A stretch of DNA of 64,000 bases from Dreissena polymorpha (lineage: Eukaryota; Mollusca; Bivalvia; Myida; Dreissenidae), in contig NC_068357.1 in assembly GCF_020536995.1 (NCBI RefSeq), positions 65,563,378-65,627,377 of the forward strand. Reading direction: 5' to 3'. The translations under genes were made by a program, and so were the position numbers. The notes under the pieces are model-generated. The model was not told the DNA's origin and ran no database searches. It worked only from the letters and a program-made list of their open reading frames with translations. Of the stretch, positions 10,028-19,019 are shown in pieces. Every line of letters starts with the position of its first letter. Position 1 is the first letter of the stretch.

Positions 10028-11307
10028 ATGAAACTATATATGCGATATTTTGCTTGGGCTGTATCATTGATTATTGTGTATGTTGTACATGCATTTATAT
10101 TTCAAGATTCGTCTTCTAACATGACTTCGGATATAGGGACAAGTGAAATAAGTCTCTTATATAGGTTAAACACATTGTTTAAGAAGCAAGATACACTGGA
10201 GACAACAGTGTTGGTAAAAAGTCAAATCTTGACAGTGCTGGTGACGCAATATTCATCATTCCCAAAACGCTTATGGATATCCAAGTAAACTTCAATAATA
10301 CGAAGAAGAGGTTTACACCCGACGATCCGAAGAAGATTGTTTTAAATTTCAACGAGGAGCCTTGGACATCGGTAGGTGAGGCGAACATGTTGTTTAGTGG
10401 ATGTGAATACAACAACTGCGAAATGACAACCGACCGTTCCTACTTGAAGAGTGCATCTGCTTTATTATTCAATTACTGCCACTCTAACATGGGCTACCAC
10501 CCACCAATCACCAAACAGGAACGGAACCCAGACCAAGAGTGGATCTTCCGGTGTCTGGAGACGCCAGTGCACTTCTCGTTTGACGATTACAAGCAAGAGG
10601 CATGGCTCGGAACGCTTAACTGGTCCATTTCTTACCGGCTTGACTCCGACATTCCACAGACGTACGGTGCTTTAGTCATCAGACGACAACCGCTATACAA
10701 GGACTACCGCGCCATCTTCCGATCAAAGAACCGGACCGCTCTTTGGGTTGTGAGTAACTGCTTCGTCCAAAGTCAAAGAATGGACTACATTAACGAACTT
10801 AAATCGCATGGGTTTGAAGTCGACGTGTACGGCAAATGCGGAAAAGGGTTTATTTCGGACGAGAAATTCTTCGAACTTCTGCCGCAGTATAGGTATTACC
10901 TTTCGTTCGAGAATTCGCTGTGTAATGATTATATAACCGAGAAATTCTTTCAAAGGTATAATCATGTTTGGATAACCGTTGTCAGAGGGGGTGCTGATTA
11001 TAAACGTCTGATTCCAACAAATACTTACGTTGACGCTGCGGATTTTCCACAAGCGAAACGATTGGCGGAGCACTTGAAGGCACTCGCCATCGACGAAGAA
11101 CGATACGTGAGCATGTTAAAGGAAAAGGATAAATACGAGGGCATTTTTGGCTTAACAGTTCGTCATATGTTTTGCAGCATGTGTATGCGACTTAACAATT
11201 TTGACGACTACAGAAAGTCGTATCTAAATGTGAGGGACCACGTGGAGAATGGCCAGTGTAGAATGCCAACTGACGTGCGCAATCCACACAATAAGAAAAG
11301 GGTTTAG
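10028..11307 (+). pseudogene. Alpha-1,3-fucosyltransferase (GT10), copy A, frame broken in the stem
   Basis: Single-exon homologue of the intact copies at 33.8 and 46.8 kb. Residues 1-25 (start 10028) form a signal anchor for a type II Golgi protein; the stem differs strongly from the other copies. The catalytic frame (Met at 10273, 344 residues) carries the GT10 donor-site region Y-L-S-F-E-N-S-L-C-N-D-Y-I-T-E-K and the following V-V-R-G-G-A-D-Y, plus conserved Cys residues near the C terminus. The two frames differ by one base step somewhere between 10183 and about 10220, so the anchor and catalytic domain are not in one frame. Starting at 10273 would lose the membrane anchor. GT10 enzymes move fucose from GDP-fucose to GlcNAc in glycans. 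Either this is a young pseudogene or a one-base assembly error. Confidence 0.85.
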
Positions 11308-11477
11308 ATTTTATGAGAGAATTTTTCAGTAAAAGACAAACACGACCATTGTTTTGTATTTTGTTCGTCATTATATTATATCCTTAGTATATCGTTTAGA
11401 GTTGTTATTTATAGTGACTTCTTTTTTGTTATTTTTGAAAATTAATATGTTACGTGTTGTGCTTATGAAACGTGTGA

Positions 11478-11545
11478 TTGATGATGACGACCACGACGAT
11501 AACGACGACAAAGAAGACGACGTTGACGACCGCCGCTGCTGCAGA
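11478..11545 (+). repeat. GAC/GAT-rich microsatellite
   Basis: Imperfect GAC/GAT/GAA triplets just downstream of fucosyltransferase copy A. Encoded Asp-rich peptides are not considered real. Confidence 0.7.
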
Positions 11546-11574
11546 TTATATACACTCTATTTCGTTGAATAATT

Positions 11575-11815
11575 AACATAGCATAATACTGATGTAGGCT
11601 TAAAATGTATTCCATATGCCTGAAATTCAATGTTTCCACACACGGAACATATTATGAATTATTGAAATGAAACTATACAAATAAAACGAAAACAAACTTC
11701 AAGAAAAACGACAACGCGTAGTGTGCAATGTTTTTAAAAAATACTTCAGCATTAACAAGTACATGACTGTGAATGAGCGAGTTCCATACAACCTTGAACA
11801 GGTTTAATAGCGATG
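11575..11815. other. Spacer after fucosyltransferase copy A
   Basis: AT-rich; an AATAAA near 11681 on the plus strand could serve the upstream gene, but it is nearly 400 bases from the stop. Confidence 0.3.
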
Positions 11816-12057
11816 ATTATCCCCACGCTTTTTGAAAAGGGGATATTGTGGTTATCTCCGCCGTCCGTCTGTCTGTCCGTCTGTCTGTCTGTCCGTCCTG
11901 GCCACTATCTCATCCTACACTATAAGCACTAGAACCTTGAACTTACACACATGGTAGCTATGAGCATATGTGCGACCCTGCACTTTTCGGAATTTTGATC
12001 TGACCTCTGGGTCAAAAGTTATAGGGGTTTGAATGGGGCCAGGTCAGAGATTTTCAC

Positions 12058-12225
12058 TTCTTTTTATGCCCCCGGTATGGTGCATTGGCCATAACTTTTG
12101 CAATATTAAAGATAGCAACGTGATATTTGGCATGCATGTGTATCTCATGGAGCTGCACATTTCGAGTGGCTAAAAGTTAAGGTCAAGGTCAAACTTCAAG
12201 GTCAAAGGTCAAAAAACAAATCCAA
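12058..12225 (-). repeat. Dispersed repeat with CATAACTTTTGCAATATT
   Basis: Reverse-orientation copy of a repeat also present at 41.05-41.29 kb. Shared blocks are GATATTTGGCATGCATGTG and CTCATGGAGCTGCACATTT, followed by AAGGTCAAGGTCAAA runs. The family is widespread in mollusc intergenic DNA as I recall. Confidence 0.7.
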
Positions 12226-12561
12226 GGGAATTAATAAGCTTTAAAAGGGAGGTAAGTAAATAACCTGCCAAAAGATATAAAAATTAAATAAATCAAAGCG
12301 GTGCGTAGAGTTACACAGAAGTGGCGCAGAGATGTATTTAGAATTCAATTGTTTGTGTTAACTCATCCATCTAATGTTTATACAAGGGATTATAAAATAT
12401 TAGCGCAAAGGGACACCTGTATATGACAGAAGAGATAGAATGCAGTCAAGCATAAAAAGCATGAGAAACTCATGGAATAGAGCCTCAAGAATCTATAACA
12501 GGGCTGAAACTTTCACTTTGTTCAATTACAATTTTAGACTCATTACTGAAAGTCTGTCAAA

Positions 12562-12807
12562 ATGTTCAAGTGGGAAAAATGTGAGAAACAATTTAAAGCA
12601 AGATGGACTTTGAACAGGCACATCAAAGACAGACATGAAATTCAACATATTCATTGTTGTGTACAAGATTGCGATAGAAAATTTCTGAGACGCTACTATT
12701 TAGTCAGCCATTTAACCTCAAAACATAACTTTTCCAAAACAGAAGCAAGACGATTGGCTATAAGAGAGCATGTTCAGCCATCTCATAAGTCATTCCAATT
12801 AGGATGA
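12562..12807 (+). pseudogene. C2H2 zinc-finger fragment, two fingers
   Basis: An 81-residue frame with one well-formed finger (H-C-C-V-Q-D-C, then F-L-R-R-Y-Y-L, H-L-T-S-K-H) and a preceding degenerate finger (C-E-K-Q-F-K-A-R-W-T-L-N-R-H, R-H). It ends with a basic helix. C2H2 fingers bind DNA or RNA. It sits within the sequence that splits the TATCCCCAC repeat, with no supporting exons nearby, so it is probably a stranded piece of a transposon-borne or duplicated gene. Confidence 0.55.
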
Positions 12808-13111
12808 CATGTACATAATTGACTACAGTGAAGTTATTTCATTATTAGATTTGTTTGGAGAGAAGGATGAGGAGGAGAAATTATGGTATGGATTTTCACT
12901 CATTTTTTAGGTTATTTTACATTAACTTCTTCATTTCTACACCGAATTACTTCAAATTTATACTGAACATCTCTTATGACAATGCGTTCAATCTCAACTA
13001 TGCATGGCCCCATTACCAATCCTGGGGCGCCCCTGAGTCAAACATGCGGCGTGGGGATACGCGTCGGCATCTGCCGCGCCATTTCTAGTTTAGTATTGCA
13101 ATAGCAAAATA

Positions 13112-13424
13112 GACGTCGGGCCCGGGAAGGAATCGAATTGAGATCGAAAAATGATTGGACGATCAACGACCGGTTATCGCCCCGCGATCGCCCGACTTCG
13201 GATTCAGTGTACGTGTATCGGCAAAAAACAATACATTTCCAAGGGACATATACATCGGCCGGCGACCGTCTGATGGCCGGAGAACCTCCGCACGTTAACT
13301 GACGGACGCCGGACGGAGCTCGTCGTGATACACGTACAACGAATCCGATGTCGGGCAATCGCACGCACGTTTATCGTCCGATCTTCTTTCGATCTCAACT
13401 CGATTCCTTCACGGGCCCGACGTC
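13112..13424. mobile_element. GC-rich foldback element
   Basis: A near-palindromic unit of 313 bp. The ends are GACGTCGGGCCCG and CGGGCCCGACGTC; inside them GGAATCGAATTGAGATCGAA is mirrored by TTCGATCTCAACTCGATTCC. The arms match over roughly 110 bp each. The frames inside are products of the GC content. A further GC-rich, CCGG-dotted tail of unknown origin runs to about 13570. Confidence 0.85.
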
Positions 13425-13569
13425 GGGTAAACTTTTTTAGTGAGACTTAAAATTACTCCGGACGCCGCCAAATGCTACAAAATGACCCGGTGACCGTGCG
13501 ATTATCGGCCGGGCGCCAGCCCGATGATCGGAAAATTACGTCGTCCGCTGATCGGATGGTGATCACTAC

Positions 13570-14340
13570 ACCTTAAAATATATATACTGAATTTTATGTA
13601 CTTAATGTACAAACGACTAGAAAGATAAAACTGTTCATCAAACACAATTTCGAGAAGAAAGCAAACACGTGGTCGGTCTATCTTGAATCTAAAAACGCAA
13701 AATATTCATATCATTCCCGCCCACAATATATCTACTGATGTTTTTATACTAAATTTGTATGCGACAACAAAACAAGACTAAACTGTATATGATTATAAAG
13801 GTGCTCATTAAAAAAAATTCGCAACCACGTGGAATTATGTAAAATTCATATATCATTGACTTAAACTCGGATTATTGACCAGTTCCAAAAAAAGAACGAT
13901 CAGGGCGAAAACATGCGGTTGTAAGTATTGATTAAGGCTAAGTTCAAGAATAAAAATTGATTTTGATTTTTAGTCGGAATTATCATAGTGGCTTGACTGG
14001 TACGGTGCGGTGCTCAATCTCAAACTGCCTGACACGTCTGATAAGTTATTTTGAAATCAAGCTATGAATTGGACAAACTTTGTCACCCGTCAAAATCCCC
14101 GCCAAGCATGTTTGTACTTTTTTGTTTTGTACTATGCTTATTTTTTTTTTAAATGCTATATTTTAATCCCATCATCATGTCGTTCTGTATATTTATTTTT
14201 TATTTCGATAGTTGATCGCTAAAGCAAAGTGTGATAATAAATCGACAATATGATTTTAGATGCAAAACATAAGGCGACATTGTAATTATTGTTTTTAACA
14301 AACCCTTTGCACAGCGAGTACTAAGTTTTATTTTATGCTT
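13570..14340. other. Gene-free AT-rich stretch
   Basis: No recognised gene, RNA or repeat family. Confidence 0.4.
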
Positions 14341-14341
14341 T

Positions 14342-14490
14342 CCGGTGGTGTACAGAGAAATATAAGTGAAATAAAACGGGTATTTCACTATTTTAAACAG
14401 TGAAAAATGACAGTGAATAATATCGATATTTTTCACTGTTTTATTGTGAAATAACGTCATTTTTTAAACGAAATGACGTCATAAATCCAG
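14342..14490. mobile_element. MITE-like inverted motifs around TTTCACTGTTTTA
   Basis: GTGAAATAAAACGGGTATTT, AGTGAAAAATGACAGTGAA and TTTTTCACTGTTTTATTGTG form mutual inverted repeats, followed by ACGAAATGACGTCAT. It looks like a short hairpin-forming DNA element. Confidence 0.5.
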
Positions 14491-14562
14491 CGAAATTGTC
14501 CAGTTTAACTCTTTTACAATCTAAATAAACGTTGAAACAAGCATTAAATAAAAAGAAAATTT

Positions 14563-14665
14563 GTTGGATTCGATGGAATATCGATTTTAATTCACTCGTG
14601 ATCATAAAAATACATATTTTATTTGATCACTCGTGAAATAAAATCGATATTCCATTGAATCCAAC
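14563..14665. mobile_element. Hairpin element with about 45-bp arms
   Basis: GTTGGATTCGATGGAATATC at the left is matched by GATATTCCATTGAATCCAAC at the right, with TTCACTCGTGATCA mirrored by TGATCACTCGTGAA inside. The loop is only about 10 bases. It is probably a MITE. Confidence 0.8.
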
Positions 14666-14862
14666 AAATATCCTTTATGTCACGACTCGAACGGTGCAAA
14701 GTAAAATATACAGTAATTTGTATTTAAGGCGCGATAAATTCGATGTGTTTATTTTATTTTAAAACACTGTATCAAAATCCGTATACGAATTATATGACCT
14801 GTCAACCAAGAAGCCTTATTTAATTTAAATAGTACATTCGTTTTTTTTTAACAAATAGCTTC

Positions 14863-15358
14863 TTAAAGGGATCTTTTCACGTTTTGGTCAATTGACAAAA
14901 TTGAAAAAAGTTGTTTCAGATTCGCAAATTTTCGTTATAGTTATGATATTTGTGAGAAAACGGAAATACTGAACATTTACTATGTCTTATATAGCCAATA
15001 TATGCATCTTTTGACGATTTAAAAACCTGAAAATTATAAAGCGTTTCAACGCGAAACGATTGAATAATTTGGAGAGTTCTGTTGTTGTCATTTAATTTTG
15101 TGAAACTACGAAGATTGCTTATATAAAGTATAAAATAAGTCACTCGTACATACTTGGCAGGATGGCCGAGCGGTCTACTTGGTTTTTACTCCAGGACTCT
15201 GGGGGTCACTGGTTCGAGCCCTGCTGTGGGCTACTTTTTTTAATTTTATTCTTGATTTTTTAATGGAGCTTTTTAGATCCAATGTTTACATTTATCAATA
15301 TAAAGCATTTAATGACAAACTTCAAAACATGCCAAAATCTGTGAAAAGGCCCCTTTAA
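14863..15358 (+). mobile_element. tRNA-derived SINE, full-length
   Basis: About 495 bp, bounded by TTAAAGGGATCTTTTCACG and its inverse GTGAAAAGGCCCCTTTAA. The centre (about 15160-15235) is tRNA-like with A box (GGATGGCCGAGCGGTCTA) and B box (GGTTCGAGCCCTGC), of the Leu/Ser type. Pol III would transcribe an active copy. The ends form an inverted pair, unusual for a SINE. Confidence 0.88.
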
Positions 15359-15408
15359 ACCAATGCGTAGATGTTTAAGATCAAAGACTTGCTTGTGTAC
15401 ACTTGTTA

Positions 15409-16441
15409 AGGGACCGTTAAGTAAAAATATTCTATTATACTACATATATAATACAAGGGATACAACTGTGGAAATTCCTGCACACAACCATGGTGTAAAC
15501 AATAGCGAAAAATTTGCTTCCAAACGCAATAAATACACCAATTAAACTGTATTACAACAGCCAAGACATTTATCTTTCAGAAAATAATACACTTGGCAAT
15601 AAAGTACAAGCTTTTCATTGAACTAAGAGAGAAAGTTTCATTCAAAATGCTCAAAAATCCTTACTTGGACACAGGTGTGCACAGCTGAAAACTGATAATT
15701 CTAGAAGTAATTTTCGTATTCCTTTGTTATAAAGCTCTTTTGCTGGTACATATTCCTTGGATAGTTTTTTCATTGTAAAATAGAACATAATTTCTATTTA
15801 GTGAGCATATTTTGCTAGAAATTCGTATCAATCTGCTTCAATTTCACAATGACAATGTTTTACTTTCATTTTGGATAGTTCACGTGTATTTCTAACATGC
15901 GATTTGATTGGTTGAGATTCCACTGCAGTAATAAATCCAGCCATTCACGTTCCACGTAACATTACCTGACAAATTGCATACAAATCCTTGAAGATAGTAG
16001 AAATGTAAACAAATTTAATATTTACGGTGTTTTACATATATGCAGTTACATGCAATTATGGAAGCTGTCTACTTTGATTAATAAAGTGTCTATGGATAAT
16101 AAAAAAAGGTAAAATTTGCTCAACTTCTCTGTAATTATTAAATTATGAAACAAAATGTGTCAAAGTGGGTGTGCACACCTGTGTCGCATTTCGAAAATTT
16201 AACCGTTTTTCATGAAACTTTCGTTTCAACACAACTATGAACACTTTTGCTATAAACATAGTTATTATCTGATAAATAAATGTATGAACTGTTGTTATAC
16301 AGTTTTTTTGGTGTAATTATTGCTTTTGGAAGCGATTTTTTTGCTATTGTTCAGACCATGATGTTGTGCAGGAAATTTGACAGTTGTATCCCTTGTATAT
16401 ATGTATACAGTATAATAGAGTATTTTTACCTAACAATCCCT
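15409..16441. mobile_element. Long-armed foldback DNA transposon, 1.03 kb
   Basis: Arms of about 270 bp are inverted copies. Left AGGGACCGTTAAGTAAAAA is matched by right TTTTTACCTAACAATCCCT. Further in, GGGATACAACTGT pairs with ACAGTTGTATCCC, and GACACAGGTGTGCAC pairs with GTGCACACCTGTGTC. The middle (about 15680-16165) is unique and non-coding. No transposase is seen, so it is non-autonomous. The arms differ by substitutions and small indels. Confidence 0.88.
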
Positions 16442-17550
16442 GTGGTATAACAAAGAAAGACAAAGGTTATAAAAATTTCTGTACTTTTACTTTCATTTTC
16501 AGTTTCCTTATCAATTCTATTACAACAAAAGCATATATTCATAAATATCATATGCAATCAACAATAAAATATCCATACCTGCATCTTATTCCGTAATGAG
16601 TTTTATAATAATATGTTTCTTGTTTAATAATAATGTTAAATAATTTATCTTGACCGGATGTTAACTTTTCAAATCAATATCCCAAACTGAAACTTGTTTA
16701 TTTTTGAAACCGCTATTTATACTTTTTCGGCCGTGACGTCAATGACACGTGACGACCGTTAAAGTAAAAATATCTACCAATGAACGTTGTATGAAATGGC
16801 GGATTTAATGAATGAATGAGATGCAAGCGTTAACAACAATATTATACAAATACAATGACAAAAACGTAAGTTAAGCAATAGACATCGGTTGAAATACATA
16901 AATATGATGTTTATGCATATTGTGAATAACAAGTTATTTTAATAATAAGCATTTTAATTTAATAACGAGCGTTTGTTTACGTTACGCTTTGTATAACGGA
17001 ATGGGTGGGGTAACGGCCTAGAAGTACCCTCACCTTTCTAAGAATTGTCCCAATTATTGTGAGCAACAGATCAATTATAAGGTAAGTATACTATTTTTAC
17101 ATTACATGAATTACTTTGACATAAAAATTTATTTGAATAGATGTTTCAATTTATATTATATAAAAACAACCTGTCAACATTTATGATTTCACATAATGTT
17201 TACATGAACACAATTACTTTCTGACAAGACATTGATTCTGTTATGAAAAAAACACACATAAAATGTTGTAATGACAAATACTTTCATGAAAGGTACAGCA
17301 TGTATTTATATAATTTTACCTTTACGACTAATGTGACTGTTCTAATACACAAGAACAACATTATAATAAATTGAATATAGACTATGTCAATATGACACAT
17401 ACATTCAAGATAAACTTAACAAAGCAACTTTATGTTTATCAGAGATATTCATATATTATGTTTGAACTATGAATTTATATTTGAAATAAAATTAACCTAT
17501 AGATCTTATTAGTTTCATACATATACATTTGAAATAAGAGCAATACATAC
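16442..17550. other. Gene-free stretch with a CRE/E-box cluster
   Basis: AT-rich. Near 16733-16762 the sequence GTGACGTCAATGACACGTGAC combines a CRE core (TGACGTCA) and an E box (CACGTG), and a donor-like AAGGTAAGTA lies at 17080. These could mark the start of a non-coding or unseen transcript; no coding exon is recognised. Confidence 0.3.
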
Positions 17551-17557
17551 CTATAGT

Positions 17558-18940
17558 CTAAACAACAACAAGCACATAGTCCGTTTTATTTACACTTTGT
17601 ATTTTGATTAAAGTTTGTATTTTCTGCTCACTGTTTTTATCTCGTAAAGGTACCCGTCTTCTACGAAGCTGCTCGTCTCTACCGTCTCGGCGATGAGAGT
17701 CCTTGCCCGATTGGAAAGTTCCTGTATTTTTTCCCGTGCATTGTCCAGCGACTTCATCTCCTCGTCTGTCGTACATGGTTTGTTTTTTTTCTTTTCAGGA
17801 ATATCTGTTTGTTCATTTTTCCTCTTCTTTCCCCTGTTTGTCGATTTGTCTCCATTAATATCTTTTATCATTTCTTCCTTCCTCTTCTTTTATTCTTCTT
17901 TTCCTTTCATAGATCTTTCTTCTTCCTTATTTTTCTGTTCCTCTACATTCATAGCTTTTTCTTCTTTCTTCTTTTTTTCATTCTTCCTTTTTCGCTCTTC
18001 TTCTTTTTTATCTCCTCCGTTTAATTTTTCTGCTCCTCTTTGTCCTTCTTTGCTTTGTCTTCTTTCTTCTTCTGTTCATCTTTCGTTTCTTCTTCTTTCT
18101 TCTTCCGCTCTTCTTCTTCTTTCTTCTTCCGCTCTTCTTCTTCCTGATTAACTTTTTCTTCCTTCTTCTTCTGTTCTTCTTTCATTTCTCCCTCCTTCCT
18201 TTTCTGCTCTTCTTCTTCCTTCTTTACTTTTTCTTCCTTCTTCTTCTGTTCTTTCATTTCTTCCTTCTTCCTTTTCTGCTCTTCTTCTTCCTTCTTTACT
18301 TTTTCTTCCTTCTTCTTTTGTTCTTTCTTTATTTCTTCTTCCTTCATTTTTCTTTCTTCTTCCTTCTTTTTCCTTTCTTGTTCTTCCTTACTTTTTCTTC
18401 CTTCTTCTGTTCTTCTTTCATTTCCTTTTCTTTCTTTTTCCTTTGTTCTTCTTCCTTCTTTACTTTGTTCTACTTCTTCTGTTCTTCCTCCATCTCCTGT
18501 CTTTCCAATTCATCCAATTCATACAAACAAATCTCACTCTCCCAACTCAATCTTTGGAATTCCTCAAAATTATCTATATCCTCCTCTTCTCCATTGTCGC
18601 TCACCTCCAGGTCCTCTAGCAAACCATCAATCTTCTCCCTTTCTTCCTTTCTCTTTTTCTCTAAATTTACACATAATTCTTCCTTCGCCCTCTTCATAAA
18701 TGCTTCTAAGTCTCTCTCTCTGCATCTTCACCTTTCTTCCCGCTCAATTGGTTAAACTGATAATATTGGTCTTTGGAGGCCCTGCATTGGTGAGGGTTGT
18801 CATTTCGACGAAAAATCTTCTTGCATATTTTACATTTATAGCTTATTCCACTGTGCTGTTCCCGCAAATGGGCCAGGCAGGGTTTTTCCGCAGCGAAGAA
18901 TAAATCCTCGCATAATTTACACTGGAATTTCTGTAAATTA
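17558..18940 (-). pseudogene. Zinc-finger plus K/E-rich coiled-coil reading frame downstream of the gypsy element
   Basis: On the minus strand, right after a splice-acceptor-like sequence (TTTTTAATTTACAG), a frame encodes two short C..C...H-type fingers (F-Q-C-K-L-C, Y-K-C-K-I-C-K-K-I-F). It is followed by an acidic helix and then by several hundred bases of Lys/Glu coiled coil with repeats of about 25 residues (K-K-K-E-E-K-V-K-K-E-E-E-E). The C-terminal part, near 17.6 kb, is a mixed helix rather than low complexity. The frame is not continuous through the region. It may be a host gene, or an extra gene in the position after pol of the neighbouring retroelement, which has the same orientation. 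I cannot decide between these. Confidence 0.5.
17880..18480. repeat. Polypyrimidine/polypurine tract, about 600 bp
   Basis: The plus strand is almost all C and T (CTTCTTC-type), with a tandem period near 72-75 bp visible at 18170-18320. It is the DNA behind the Lys/Glu coiled coil above. Confidence 0.85.
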
Positions 18941-19019
18941 AAAAAAAAATCATTTTTCTTTTATACATTTAATTGTTTTTATTCTGTTTTAAACATAAAT
19001 TATTTATTTCAGATTAAGA

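Larger units (their letters stand above)
11818..13090. mobile_element. TATCCCCAC repeat, second copy, split by an insertion
   Basis: The left part (11818-12050) opens TATCCCCACGC and has a GTCTGTCCGTC-rich run and CACTATAAGCACTAGAACC, as in the copy at 4.4 kb. The right part (about 12890-13090) resumes with CATTAACTTCTTCATTT and ends GCGGCGTGGGGATACGCG and CGCCATTTCTAGTT, as at 5.1 kb. About 840 bp of unrelated sequence separates the halves. Confidence 0.75.

Noticed and set aside
13038-13398. Frames of 64-108 codons on the minus strand
   Set aside because: They run through the GC-rich palindromic element, where stops are rare because of composition.
16733-16762. A promoter call on the CRE plus E-box cluster
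   Set aside because: No downstream exon could be found on either strand, so it is recorded only as a remark on that stretch.
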